This document shows, piece after piece, positions 1 to 12,201 of a stretch of DNA of 64,000 bases (positions are counted from its first letter, which is position 1; every line of letters starts with the position of its first letter). The position numbers and the translations under genes are program-made. The notes beneath the pieces were generated by a model. That model saw nothing but the letters and a program-made list of their open reading frames with translations, did no database searches and was not told the DNA's origin. Source of the DNA: Apus apus (taxonomy: Eukaryota > Chordata > Aves > Apodiformes > Apodidae); contig NC_067283.1 of the NCBI RefSeq assembly GCF_020740795.1, positions 45,311,659 to 45,375,658 on the forward strand, written 5' to 3'.

Positions 1-175
1 CCACTTCTGGCTGTGCAGCAGTCAGTTGAGGGCTGGCTGTAAGAGCTACTGCATTCCTTGTACTGTTTGCCAGGGCCAATTTCAAGTTTCTGCCAATAAC
101 TTCAGAGAGAGGTGTGCTCAGTTTCCTCGTTTTTTGATCATGGCCTCCTGGAGTTTCCAAAGCTGCCAGAGCATC
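1..175 (-). CDS. TOPBP1: TOPBP1 coding exon 14, partial (residues 833-890+)
   Basis: Encodes [36 protein letters not shown] and [15 protein letters not shown], then runs off the left edge. The acceptor is a T/G-rich tract ending in gggtag. It matches the TOPBP1 linker just before BRCT6. It lacks a start codon and the edge cuts it, so only the splice reading shows it. Confidence 0.93.
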
Positions 176-3100
176 CTACCCCAAAAAAAAAAGTGACTGA
201 GTTTCATTAATGCAGTATAGAATTCTGTATATAGCCTGTAGTAAGATTTCATACTCCTAAACCAGGATGGAGTATACAGTAGCAGCTAGCATGCACAACT
301 GTTCTACCACTGCACAAAAGCAGTACAAGGCAAACCCAATGTTAGAGCCTGCATAAGCAAAAAAGGAAGACAGAATGTAAATCTTTTTTCACTTCCATCA
401 AGGAAAAGTGCCCACAGTACAAAAGCCAGCGGCCAAACCCTCTCCTAATCCAAATCAACTATTAAATTTAATAATACTGCCCCTACAAGAGTTGCATATG
501 AGCATGTGATTTTATCTGCACCTTTAAAGCACTGAGTTGCCTACTGCCCTTTTAATAAAAGGGGAAGTCTTGGTCTAGAATATCCTGCTTTTGAAAATTA
601 TCAAAGTGGTGAACTATTATATTTCAAAAAGCAGAGTACCAGTTGAATCACAGAATGGTTTGGGTTGGGACATTTAAAGGTTATCTAGTCCATCCCCCCT
701 GCCATAAGTAGGGACATAGAATCATAGAATTATATTGGTTGGAAGGGATCTTAAAGACTATCTAGATCTAACCCCCCTGCCATGGGCAGGGACACCTCCC
801 ACTAGACCAGGTTGCTCAGAGCTTCATCCAACCCAGCCTTGAACACTTCCAGGGAGGGGGCATCCACAGCTTCCCTGGGCAACCTGCTCCAGTGTCTCCC
901 TGTCCTCACCGTAAACAATTTCCTCCTAATACCTTATCTAAATCTATCTTCTTGCCATTTAAAAACACTACGCTTCATCCTATCACTACACTCCCTGATA
1001 AAGAGTCCCTCCACATAGCCCCCTATAAGTACTGGAAGGCCATTATAAGGTGTCCCTGGAGTCTTCTCTTCATAAAGCAGAACAAACTAAGGAGAACACT
1101 AAATTGCTCTGGTTTTGTAACACTTGTTTTGTTCTATAGCAGGCAGAGAGGTTAAACAAAACAAAACAAACAACAAAACAACCAATCTACAAACAACCTT
1201 CCAAAAAAACCTAGCAACTTTGCAGGAATTAAATGCATTCATCTTTCAGTTAAGGCCTCAAAAATGAAAAATAACCCTGAAGCCTTTCAAAGCACACTTG
1301 AGCCATTCAAGAGCTATTCCAGCACAGATACTCCCCAAGTATCAGGATTTTTTTGTTCTAAGACTAGTAGCTTCTCTAGTCTTTTGTGGCCTTCAGAATG
1401 ACACTCTGAACCCAAAACCCCAATGCACTGCTATAAAGCTACTACATTAAAACATGCCATTAAAGTAGCATTTTATCACGAAACAAGCAAACACTTGTTT
1501 CTGAATTTCTGCAGCAATTATAAGCCTTCTTGTTACATGTCTCAGTCTTTAGATGCAAAGAACGCAATTATGTACTGTGTGGGGTGTAGAACACCTGAGC
1601 CTAAGATGCTGTAAGAACAAATGAGCTTTGTTGAGGACATTATAGCATCTACTAGCCAATAAACTTAGTCCAGAGGTCATTAGAAACATACACAAATAAA
1701 TGGAGCCAGTTTTCCTGGCTTTATTCAAAATGAGAAGTCTGTAACTCAACAGCATAAACAGAGGTAAGCACAGGTTTCTGTGCTGCTTCTAGGTTTACAT
1801 GCACCTTTAACCCTACTGGACATACAGACTAAAAAATGGCAAAGATGATCACCTTGACATCAAAAGAGGGCTTGAATAACTTGTCTTTGGAAAGAAATTT
1901 TGATGGTGTATCAAGATGTAAAGATGGTTCTTTCTGTGGCAGTCCCCCCTGTGCAGGAGGGGTTGTGCTCTTGCCAATATGATGAGAGATTACAGCTTGG
2001 AAAGCTTTACTCTGGAACCTGTTGATATCAAGAGGGGTCACAGCTGTTTTTCTTCCAGCTTCAAGAAGACAAGTAGATTGCTCTGAATCAGGAGATTTGA
2101 AAGTTGCTGGTGTCTTGCTAAGCTGAGTAATGGAACTCTCCTCATCTTTGAAAGAAACAAAGACAATATAAGGAAGCAGTCTGTTTTTTCTTTCAAACAC
2201 AGATCTCACATACACTTTTATTTAAACAACAACTGAAAGTTCATCCGGCCTTTCTTTCCCTAAAAGAAAATGAAAAATCATATCCCCCAAAAAATGCTCA
2301 AATTGATGGTTGTATTTTAAAAGCCAGTATCTTAAGTGCCCTTTCCAATTAACTACTTAGTTTGAGTGACACTGGTACTGAGCTTGAGCATAAGTGTTTG
2401 CAAAAGTGCGAGCAACCCCTAGCCCGCTCACACTGTTTGCAGTTCTACACATACCTGTACAGCTCACGTATGTCATACAACAATATGAAAAAAAAAAATC
2501 CAAGAAAACAATGGAATGCCAAACAAATCCTTCCCTTTCAACATTAAAGGTAGCTCCTCCTCCTTGGTTCCTTACTTTCTACGTCACATAAAATTTTTCA
2601 TGCTAATGACTGAATCACACCTCTATGCACGCTTCCAGTCCCTTATGCCTCTGGATTAATAAAATCAAGATTTAGCCAGGAATAAGCCCTCAAAGTTTAT
2701 CCATCATAAATGCTTCCAGACAAGCGTGACTCATTACCTTTGTAGCTCAAAGAGATTAGTACAAGAATTGCTTTTACATGTTAGTGCTAATTCCCCATCA
2801 CCTTTTTTTTGCCTTAAAAAAAAAAAAAATCCTTTAGCTCTAGTACCTGAAAGGTATTAGGAGAAAAAAATTAATCTTTATTGTGAACAAACAGCAAAAT
2901 GACGCAATCATATCCATTAATGTGTTAATAACCAACCTCCAGCCTCTGCATTTTCAACCAAGAACTTGCTTTCATCTGCTCTCCTTCCTGTCTTTGCACA
3001 CTCCAAGAGCCAAGCTACAGTGACTGCTGGCAGATTCCACTTCTTCGCAGCTTCATACTTGGAACCATCTGGTTCTCTCACCACAAGATGGGTGCTGGCA

Positions 3101-6100
3101 AACATTCCCTTTTTTGCATTGGCTTTCCGCACAAAGAATTCCTGGACTCTAAAATTAGATGAATTAAACATTCATTTAGTCAAAACCAAAATTAATCTAG
3201 GGCATGTTTATACTGTAATAAATCCATTCAAGCAACAGAAAAAGAATCAGTAGAATTATCTAAGGCCATTTACTTTGCACTTTACAGCCTAACCTATGTG
3301 CCAAAAATAAATAAAAATGACAACCAAAAAAACAGAAAAAGAAAAAAGTTAACCAGTGATGTTTTGCTTCTCTCAGTATTGAAAACCTATCATTTCTCAT
3401 ACTGTGCAAGTCCTCATGTGTCCCATTTCCAAATCATACACTGGGACTAACATTCTTCAGCAAGATTAACAGGATAGTTTGGATTCCTTTCTGGAACCAA
3501 CCAGCACAATTTTCAAATGAACAAGTTTTCTTTATATTACAGTACTTCTCTTACCATCAAGGACCCAGTCTTCCCAGGAAATGGAAGAACCGAGAACTCA
3601 CCAGCAAAGAATCGAGGTCAAACAGAACACAAACCAGATCAAATTATACTCCAAGCTATGTAGTTTTACCACTCCAGGACTAAACATGTTTTTCTTAATG
3701 TTTCTTAAAGATTTTGAAGAACTAGGAGAAACAATTTGCCATCCCAGCTCTTAAGAAATGGTGCACTATCACTGGTTATGAGGCTGGACTGGACAGTACC
3801 GAAGAAGAGGAACAATGGGCCACTTTTGGACAACTCCAGAACAACTCAAAAGGCCTGTCATCCGAAAAGCTGACTTTTTTTCCTCTGTTCTAGAGTAGAG
3901 CAAAAAGTTACTGAAGCTCAGTCATTGGGAAATAGGAGATGTAGCACAGAAATTAGGCTGTGTGAATATTGAGTAGATTTCTGTAAAGGAGAGGATAATA
4001 AAAGAACTATATAGTAATGTCTCATTGCTTCAGCACTGGGTTTTGTAAATCAGGGGAATCCAAAAAGAGTTTTAGCTCTCTTTTTTACTCCTGTAAAAGA
4101 AGAAATTAAATGCTTAATGGATTTCATCACATTGGCTGTCCAAGAAAAAGAAAAAATGGCGACAGGAGACATACCTTGCTCCTAGCAGTCCTGCCAGATA
4201 AGTCAGGGAGTCTCTCTCTGCACCAGTGAACTGGCTAAAAGAAAGAACACAATCTTCCAGAGGGGTAACTCCTTCCATTACTGGGACTGGTGTGAAAAGT
4301 GGATTGGACTGGGGATCTAATAGGAGCCGCTGTTCCACACATGTTATCTTAAAGAATGTGAAAGATAAAAGTGCTAATTGAGTCAAACAGCAACAAGTCG
4401 ATATTTCAGCAACTGTGCAACAGTATTTATGAACTCAACAAGCAATCCTGCTTCCATCTGAGACTAATTATTTCCCACTGAATCAGACAAATTATTTTCT
4501 AGAGAATTTTAATTTTGTCAGGTTTGACATACTGAGGCATCATTCGGAACTTTTCAGTTACTATTCTTCCAACCCTTGAGGCTCCCATAAAGTAGTTCAA
4601 GGAGTGATCCAAGGGTCTGTACATTTGCTTCACAGAAAGTTACCTAGTACTGAAAATTACTAACAGCTGTTAGCCTACATCACGTGCCTGCTCTTGGCAA
4701 ATATGGTTAATATATTTTTACTTTGAGCTATGAAGCTGACTTGCTCTTCTGCCACAAGATAAAAAGCTGCAAAAAGCATGAAAACAGAAAAAGTTAAGCA
4801 CAAAGGTATCAAATTAAATCATTATTAGTCAACTAGCTCCCTCTACAATTCATTGTTTAAAGAGAATGCTGTCAGACTCTCATGTAAGAAGCCTCTGAGT
4901 CATGACAATGAAGTCCTACTTAAGAAGCCTGTAGAAAATAAGTGAAACAGATAAAAGGTATCTTACAGATGCAGAGGCTTTAAAGCATGCTTCCATTTAT
5001 TATATTCACATGAAGCAGGACTACTCTCTCTATATCTTGCTTACATTCAGGCCACAGGTAACTCTGCATTCTAACAAGACATTTTTAATACAGATACCTG
5101 TTTACTAGTGGAACTGAAAGCCTAACTCCCTTACCAGCCAGGTATTTGTGACAACATCACCAACAGTTGGCTTCACTGTGCACCCCAGTAAAGGCACCAC
5201 AGCATAGTCTGCAATGGTTCTGCTTTGCAGTGGCAGAATTTTCCCAGCATTCTCCTTTATAATATCTGCCATGCAGGACTCTTCCTCTTCACCAAAACCC
5301 AAAAGAAGAAATGTCTTTCTGACAAACAAGCCTCCTTCAGCCAGTGCAGAAGGCTCCCCCAAAGAGCCATTACAGACAGAAGACTGATTTTCTCCTTGAA
5401 CAGTCAAATGAGTAACATCATTGAAGGTACTGGATGTTAGTTTTTCAACTCCATCTGAAAGGAAAAGAAACAACCAACCATAGTAACTGCTTGAGAAGAA
5501 CATCAAAGACAACTCAGAAGAGCTTCATGAGGAAATGACAGTATTCTGGTGTTCTCAGCCAGGTTTTAGTTAAAAACTGCTCTAAACAGGCTTATTTAAA
5601 TTTGATTTCTAAAACACAATACAGAAGCTAACATACTAGATGTGGCTAGCTTTTTAATAAGCAAATGCTGCAAAACTCAAATGCTAATTAGGAGCACCTA
5701 AACCTGTGGTATCCCGAGTGTGGAACGTACCTAATGTAGACTCATTATTTACATATTGAGAGAGGAAGTCATCTTCAGCAGCTTTCGAGTGCCTTGTAAT
5801 GTTCACAGATTGTTTCTTGAAGACACTGTTATTTTTGGGAAAAACTGACTTTACTCCAGGTTCCTCCAAAACTGGATTCTCTAGCAGCTGGTAGTTCAGA
5901 GGGATATACTGCTCCACTGGATGTAGATAACCTTTACTAAACGACTCCAGCAACCATTTTGCTGTCACCACATGAGGCCTATGAAATAAAGTGTTACACA
6001 AACGAGTTACAGCAGGTTTCAGATGTGACTCTTCTTTCCCACTCTGCAAATACTAGTATATACACACACACCTGAACTTTACAACTCCATCACTAAGCAA

Positions 6101-9100
6101 GCTTTGCACACTTAACAGACCACTTTTTTTTTTTTTTAATTCTTGCATTCTGAGAACAGAGAATTTCACATTTCATTTCTGCAATGTAAGTTATACCTGC
6201 CATCGCTGGGTTCCCAAATCCTTCAATATATTAACAGATACATGTTAACACCACTTTTCACAAATAAGAATATTTGTTTTTCTATTCACTGAGGTGACTC
6301 ATGGCTACCTGAAGAAATACAGTATTCAAGAGCACACAGAGATGTACTTATGAATACCAGCTCTAAGTCTTCTCTTTTTTTTGTCAAGAACTATTTTGGA
6401 TTTTCAAATTAGGACACAGTTTTTCCTGTTTACAGGGCAGTGGGAGAAAGAAAGTAAGACAGAAGTAGACCTTAAGCAATACAGTTATCAGAACCTGTGA
6501 GATGTCTTGTCCAAAAAGTGCTTCAGCTCATCAGTATTTTCCCCCAAAATGACATGGGTAACATCTTCATTAAGTTGATTAAATCGAACACCACCAGTGC
6601 AATTAATAAGCCTTCTCATCTTGTCCAACTTCCTGCCACTGAAACCACATAGATAGATCTGCAAAGAGAACAGAGCAACAAAATTGGCTTTTAAGTAAAG
6701 AAAAAAAAATGTAAACATGAAGAAAAAAATAAAGCAGGCTATTTTAGTATGATTTGTTTTGACTGCTGTAGAAGGCCAAAACTAAGGATGCAGCTTCTGA
6801 GAGGCAGAAAACAGTTCAGCATTTAGAATTGGATTCATTTACTTTTGTCAATAACCTAGCAAAACTTCAATATTTACTAATGGAATGTACCCACAGCCAA
6901 ACCATACAACCAAAAAAGCCAACCCACACCAATTCCAGAACCCATTCACTATTTTAAATGATGTATGTATATAAAGATGTAATTTGATATTTATACTACA
7001 TTCGTAATACAAGTATACACACACACACAGACCCACATGCAAGCTACAGCATGTGGAAACAAACTAAATCTGACGTTTGCTGCTGACCAAGGAAACAGCA
7101 AACAACAATTTACTCAAGCAGCGATTGCCACTGCCTCAACCTAGCTGCCTTCACAGGGTAACAGCAAACATTTCAAAGTATACATTGTTAAACATACTCG
7201 ACACCCATCTAACAAATCTTCAGGGGCATGAGAAGAACTCGTATCCAAGTTTTCCAGCTCATCAGGAAGAGGATCCAATCTGCTGCTTGTAGCAGAACTA
7301 CACGCGGTTTCGTTAACACCACTCAAATTGACATTGGAAATGTGGCTGACATCCGAAAGGGTGCTCTCTTTAAAAAAAAAAAATAATTAAAAAAAAAAAT
7401 CAGAAAAGATGCATTAGTTTTGGCTCATCTCTCTCCACTAATCAAAGTCCAAAACTACCACACACGATTTTGTTGTGCCAGAAGGACAACGCAAATCTGA
7501 AAAATAAAAAATACTAGGTAAATATAACCTTGGTTAAACCAAAGGCTGTATTTGCACACATTTGAGTATGGTCTTACAAGCAAGAACGCTTATGCACCTT
7601 CTGGTCAATTCCAAATGAATGTCATCTATGAAAGACTCGTTTTCAAAGCTCTCGTTACAGTTTTGCGGCCACCTATTAGAAATACTCTTAGAGAGGCTTC
7701 TCTGTAGTGAAGAGACGACAGCTTGAAGCTCAGGCATTGCTCAGATATGCAGTTTCCATAATACCCAGCTTGAATTCCTAGTGCTGTTGGTACTGCTAAA
7801 CCAGTGCTCCTGCCCACCAATTTCCTGAAGTAGTAGTCAAAAACAGGTGTTTGGAAAGACACTTTTAAAACTGCCTGTATCTTTCATGCTACCAGGTTTG
7901 GTTACAAAACGCTTTGTTTTTTCTTCTCTTAATAGCATTAGGTAAAAACAAATACATGAAGAAAAATAAATAAACTTAAAAAAATCAGCACGTTTTCCCT
8001 CAAAGACAGCTGTAAGACTTAATTCAGAACAGACACTTGTTTTAAACTACAGGTGTATGAACAGTCTTTTTTTTAGACTTAAGAGATGTACACCACTGAT
8101 TCTTCAGCAGACAATCATACACCTAATTCAAATTTACTTTTTAAACAGTAATTCACGTGTTTTAAGTCTACACAAGTTGGAATATTAAGTACACATAAAA
8201 AGCAATCTGTTGTGTTTTAAGGATAAGCAGAATCGGAACCCAAATTGTCAGAACAGGATTGCAAAAGCAAACAGTACCTTGCTGATTTGAAACAGTTCTT
8301 CCTCCTTACTACAAATGTTTCCTACCTTACTTTAGTTATCTTTTTTAAAGTCTTACTTACTATCAGGCTTGCTGGCATCATTTGTAGGTGTCGATGTACT
8401 GGGTGTACTTCTCAGTTTTGATCCGGCTTCTATTTTATACATTGTCTCATCCTGACAGAAGCCTTTCTCAATGCTGTCAGAAAACCACTGCACTGACACA
8501 CAGTGCACGTTCCACTTTTTGGCACATTCATACTTCTGACCTTTCAAAAGTAAACAAGATAAAAATCACAAGTTACTAAAAGGCTAATGCTTCAAACAGT
8601 GGTTGCTGAAAGACAGGTGGACATTAAGAAAATTTAAAAATTCAAATAAATTCTTTCAACCTGAAAGTTGTGTTATCTTGGACTCTTCTAATAAGGTGCT
8701 TACTTACTCACCTTTAGAGTAAACAAACTTGTTGATAGCTAGCTCATGCATACAGTATGACAGGGTACTAAACAAAAAACACTATTAAAAAAAGGGTCTA
8801 AATCTTTCAAGCACAGAAAAAAAAAAAAGTTTAAAAAGTCACAGAAAAAAAAAGTTTAAAAAGTCACTGAACATTTCCCCGTGGGGGAAGGGAGAGAAAT
8901 TGGGAAAAAAGAATACCCTTCTCATTTGTCTCACAATAAATATCAAACCCTTTCATCTTCCCAAACGCTAAAAAAAGGGAGCTTGCATTTTGTCATAAAA
9001 GGTAAAAGGTATAGATCAGTTAAAAAAAAAACCCAACACAACACATTAGTCCACAAGCCAATTTCAATTAGACCAAATTAAGCCACATTGAGCTCTCTCC

Positions 9101-12100
9101 AGAAAACTTAAGTTTGTCTTTATTCTTCCATCCCCTCTAGGATTCTCTTTCTTCCTTTAAACACCATCTGGGTCTCTGTTTTTTCCTCCTTTTGTTCTCT
9201 TTCTCATGCCTTTAGACCCTAAGAGTGCCCTGAGTTACTCTTCCTATTGACAGCGATTCCCAAAACAGAAGTAGAAACAGCAACACTGAAGCAGAGACAG
9301 TTCAAACTTCTATGCTTATGCATATTTACACTACTCCAAGTCAATAAATGAAAATAGTATTTACTCTGCAAGCTCTACCTTTTGGCTCTTGAACTATGAG
9401 GTGAGTACATTCGTTCATCTTGAGCTGCCCTGTATATTGCCCACCATGCTCAGAAGTGAGGCGCTGAACTTCTCTCCTGTCTGAACTACTCAAGCCAGTG
9501 ACACAAATTGTACAGCCAAGGAACACAGGACAGGCATAGTCTTCCATGTTCACATCCGTGTATCTCATTATGCTAAAGGAATGAGAGAGAGACACAAAAA
9601 AAAGAAGCATTACTCTCTTCCAAGTAAAATCAACCAGAAAAATAAAGCAGCCTATCACCGTAAGAATTACCATTCCCAAAATAAAGTAGGTTTTGTTTTG
9701 GATTTTTATACCTTTGCTGAGACTTATCCCACAGTGTCTTAACCCAAGAGGGAAGCAAAATGGGTTTTTTCAGAGAAGCAGCTACCAAGTATTTCTTGCT
9801 GCCAACTTCTCCAGCTATCAGATGAGTTACTGACACACTGAGGTCTCTGTACACACATCCACCCATCATCTGCACATATTTATGAACTTCTTCCTGGGTG
9901 AGAAAAAAACATTGTACAAAATTATGTTTAAAAAAACGTGCATCATACTCATGCTCACCTTAAAAAACAATGTATTTCAATTGCCCGTGGTTTGTCCTAA
10001 GAAACTGTTCAGAAATACAAACCGGATATATACGGAAGCAATAAAAAACATCAAATGTAACTTCCACTTTATCTGCATTTATGAGAAGCTGAACATAGTA
10101 TGTATCCTTAGTAAAAATTCTAAAATGATACTCTGTGAGACAAAAACTTACATATGGTTGGCATTTTAATTAGAATAAATTAGCAAGATATTGGAATAAA
10201 TAAAAAGGAAACTTCTAAGATAAACTATTTAAACTACAGTTGACTGAATATTATATCTTTATTGTGTAGTTTTGAGTAACCCACAACAGAGCATGCTGTC
10301 TGTAGCTGCAAACTAGCAAGCTGAGATATCCATCAAATCAGTTAATAAAAATCCCTAAGGCATACATTTTCTCCCATGCTAATACCACTGAAATTTTACA
10401 TGCTTATATATGTACATGCCTATGTAACATATACATGTGGGTGCATAGATACAACACTACATACACATATATATATTACATGTAATTATAAGACTCCCTC
10501 TTACTTTGTACAACTTTCTACATAAACCATACATACTCTACAAACTATAGAAAGGCTACATACAACTAGACACAGACATACATAGTAATGAGCAATCTGA
10601 AGCAAGAATCAACAAGAATAAGCTAAACAATCCCTTATGTACAACACATTACCCTAACATGTTTTTCAAGGCTGGTACAGGATACTGTTATGTCGGCCAT
10701 GGTCATATTGTACACAGGATGCTCAGCTCTTGGGACACATCGCTGGGACTGCATGCAGTACAGGACTACCTGTGGTCCAACAATTCTACAACCAAGCTGC
10801 AGTAAAATCAGAGGGAAAAAAAAAAAAAAAAAAAAATAGGCAAAACAACAAAGGAAATTAGCAGAAGGTACATCAGTGCAAAGAAGGCTTTCCTTGTCTC
10901 TGAATCCTGAGGAAGGCAGGGCCCTTGGTCTGTCCTCCTCTAACTCTCCAGGTAGTTGACAGTTTGGGTTTTTTTTTTACTTTCTTCTACAGATTCTCAG
11001 TACAATCCTTGTAGGTTTTTCACCCTCATTAAAAGAAGCAGATGCTATAGCTAACATTCTAGAGAACTCTAGCTAGCCTATCTTCTGCTGGACAACTCCT
11101 CGCAGGTCAAACAAAATCATGCTACTTAGGTGGTAAAAAACTGTGAAAGGCAGCCTACTGACTCCAGCAGAACCAGAATTGATCATATTATTTATTTTTC
11201 CACATGCTTCAAAATAATCCTTATCTTTGCTAGTCATCTTCTTCCCTAAACACAGGTTGCAGTGAAGTTTTAAAGATTTTATTGTTCATACTTCATACTG
11301 CTATATTCAGTGCAAAAAGAGAGAACACAGCAAGTGTAAGCATGGAGACGTGGGCTTCTAGAAAAGAAAGAATATAGCTCGAAGTAAGCTGATGGGCAGC
11401 ATACCTTTTTGAGATGGTTGAAAACAGCTCCTCTGAAAGGATCACAAATGTAAAGGGATTTATCATTTTCTTTTATACTGAGCGCTCTTTCTTCTTCAAG
11501 GATCTGAAGATGTTCTTCTGACTGAAATTCCTTTATAGACTGCAGGTGAACAGTGCACACAGCAAAATGTATGTAAGTGGCAAATCACAAACAGCCAATC
11601 CGGTGGAAGCTACATGAGTACATCGACCCGCGACAGCTGACAAGAAAGCTGCCATGCAAGAGCATACCGGCAGAAGAAAAGGCTGAAACACCTCACAAGT
11701 GTCCCCCATCCTGCAGCTCTTCACAATACACATGCTTAACTGTTCATCACACAAACTGTCAGGACTTGATCCTGCCACACAGTGCCTTTAGCTCCCACTA
11801 ACCTCTAAAGGTGGAAAACCATCTACAGTATTACCCTTCTTAAGTCTGCTCAGGTGAGCAACCACCACGCAGACCTTCCAAGCTACATGTCATTTCACTA
11901 CACCAACAGGCTTTGAAACTATGATCTCTTGTGCCATGTATATTGCTTCAACAAAAGCGGGGTTTGTTCCACAAAATTTGCTAGACGACAACTGCCTCTA
12001 TAACAGAACCAGCTTTGTTTCCAGGTGTATATATAATGAGCGATTTCTAAGTCAACCACAGCGATGATGTAATTAGGCAACCCACGAGGCTCACTACGAA

Positions 12101-12201
12101 AGGGGATCAAACCCACTCACCTCAAGAGCTTTAAAGAAATACTCCGAGCTCCCAGAGGACTCGACGAACTTCACAAAAAACGGCTCCTTACTCTCTTTCA
12201 T
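1..12201 (-). CDS. TOPBP1: TOPBP1, DNA topoisomerase II binding protein 1 (5' half; 14 coding exons, cut by window edge)
   Basis: TOPBP1 is a nuclear scaffold of tandem BRCT domains. It binds phosphorylated RAD9 and TICRR/treslin, activates ATR and supports origin firing. The translated exons match vertebrate TOPBP1 in order and without gaps: BRCT0-2 (residues about 1-290), BRCT3 (about 355-440), BRCT4-5 (about 540-735), then a linker. Phosphopeptide-pocket segments are visible: [12 protein letters not shown] in BRCT1, KYECAKKW in BRCT2 and KYEAAKKW in BRCT5. All 13 introns are GT-AG and every exon phase agrees. About 890 codons lie inside the window. BRCT6-8 and the ATR-activating domain should lie to the left. 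The start MKESKEPFF aligns with the human start region, which is slightly longer. The exons are listed separately. Identity is certain from the sequence; the functions are known from the family. Confidence 0.98.
645..717 (-). mobile_element. CR1 LINE 3'-end fragment (TOPBP1 intron 13)
   Basis: Antisense copy of the CR1 3' tail: cacagaatggtttgggttgg, then the tctagtccat-type segment. It is cut off at 717 by the next CR1 copy in the same orientation. Confidence 0.75.
716..1100 (-). mobile_element. CR1 LINE 3'-end fragment (TOPBP1 intron 13)
   Basis: A second CR1 3' fragment, antisense on +. It starts with the terminal repeat (atagaatcatagaat) and continues through the lost-coding C-terminal segment to about 1100. 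It abuts the previous fragment, so one copy probably inserted into or beside the other. Confidence 0.8.
1853..2145 (-). CDS. TOPBP1: TOPBP1 coding exon 13 (residues 735-832, BRCT5-BRCT6 linker)
   Basis: Encodes [36 protein letters not shown] and [18 protein letters not shown], ending at FKPSFDVK. Several TP and SP sites (KTP, KSP, VTP, DTP) are conserved in this linker. The acceptor is gtttctttcaaag; the donor is gtgatc, phase 0. Confidence 0.95.
2937..3148 (-). CDS. TOPBP1: TOPBP1 coding exon 12 (residues 664-735, BRCT5)
   Basis: Encodes [36 protein letters not shown] and [19 protein letters not shown]5 binds phosphorylated partners in mitosis and damage signalling in the family; the pocket lysine region KYEAAKKW is intact. 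The acceptor is ctaattttag; the donor is gttggt, phase 1. Confidence 0.95.
4175..4347 (-). CDS. TOPBP1: TOPBP1 coding exon 11 (residues 607-664, BRCT4-BRCT5 junction)
   Basis: Encodes [36 protein letters not shown] and [18 protein letters not shown]. It closes BRCT4 and opens BRCT5. The acceptor is cattctttaag; the donor is gtatgt, phase 2. Confidence 0.94.
5135..5454 (-). CDS. TOPBP1: TOPBP1 coding exon 10 (residues 500-606, linker and BRCT4)
   Basis: Encodes [24 protein letters not shown], then BRCT4: [40 protein letters not shown] and DVVTNTWL. It is the longest coding exon here (320 bp). The acceptor is cttttcctttcag; the donor is gtaagg, phase 0. Confidence 0.95.
5731..5978 (-). CDS. 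TOPBP1: TOPBP1 coding exon 9 (residues 417-499, BRCT3 end and linker)
   Basis: Encodes [18 protein letters not shown], the C-terminal helix of BRCT3, followed by a Ser/Lys-rich linker ending in [14 protein letters not shown]. The acceptor is tttatttcatag; the donor is gtacgt, phase 1. Confidence 0.94.
6495..6658 (-). CDS. TOPBP1: TOPBP1 coding exon 8 (residues 363-417, BRCT3)
   Basis: Encodes [36 protein letters not shown] and the stretch up to DKTSHR, the core of BRCT3. The acceptor is ctctttgcag; the donor is gttctg, a weaker donor, phase 2. Confidence 0.95.
7198..7367 (-). CDS. TOPBP1: TOPBP1 coding exon 7 (residues 306-362, linker to BRCT3)
   Basis: Encodes [16 protein letters not shown] through [22 protein letters not shown]. 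The BRCT2-BRCT3 linker is less conserved, but the PEDLLDGCR entry to BRCT3 is intact. The acceptor is a T/A-rich tract ending in taaag; the donor is gtatgt, phase 0. Confidence 0.93.
8361..8540 (-). CDS. TOPBP1: TOPBP1 coding exon 6 (residues 246-305, second half of BRCT2)
   Basis: Encodes [29 protein letters not shown] and a Ser/Thr-rich tail (STPSTSTPT) leading into the linker. The lysine-containing KYECAKKW forms the BRCT2 phosphopeptide pocket in the family. The acceptor is ttttgaaag; the donor is gtaagt, phase 1. Confidence 0.95.
8812..8868. repeat. Short A-rich tandem duplication in TOPBP1 intron 5
   Basis: Two imperfect copies of an A-run followed by gtttaaaaagtcac lie next to each other. 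This looks like replication slippage in an A-rich intron, with no sign of function. Confidence 0.6.
9379..9572 (-). CDS. TOPBP1: TOPBP1 coding exon 5 (residues 181-245, first half of BRCT2)
   Basis: Encodes [20 protein letters not shown] through HLIVQEPKG. The acceptor is cattcctttag; the donor is gtagag, phase 1. RYTDVNMED and the [18 protein letters not shown] block match vertebrate TOPBP1 BRCT2. Confidence 0.95.
9712..9893 (-). CDS. TOPBP1: TOPBP1 coding exon 4 (residues 121-181, BRCT1)
   Basis: Encodes [12 protein letters not shown] through LWDKSQQ, most of BRCT1. It includes [17 protein letters not shown], the phosphate-pocket region that in the human protein contacts phospho-RAD9 and treslin. 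The acceptor tract is a T-run ending in cacccag; the donor is gtataa, phase 2. Confidence 0.95.
10653..10796 (-). CDS. TOPBP1: TOPBP1 coding exon 3 (residues 73-120)
   Basis: Encodes [16 protein letters not shown] through [10 protein letters not shown], the end of BRCT0 and the start of BRCT1. There is no start codon at its edge, so it was found by translating between splice sites. The acceptor ctgcag follows a run of about 23 T on the minus strand; the donor is gtaatg. 48 codons, phase 0. Confidence 0.94.
11405..11539 (-). CDS. TOPBP1: TOPBP1 coding exon 2 (residues 28-72)
   Basis: Encodes [14 protein letters not shown] through FNHLKK, part of BRCT0. The acceptor ends in ctgcag and the donor is gtatgc. 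It is exactly 45 codons, phase 0 at both ends, and matches the family closely. Confidence 0.95.
12121..12201 (-). CDS. TOPBP1: TOPBP1 coding exon 1 (residues 1-27)
   Basis: Begins at the ATG of [12 protein letters not shown] and encodes the first strand of BRCT0. The donor is gtgagtg right after GAG, phase 0. An acceptor-like tract ending in cag lies 7 bases before the ATG, with the exon edge near 12209. The 5'UTR is therefore probably split by an intron, with a non-coding first exon in the CpG island. Confidence 0.93.
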
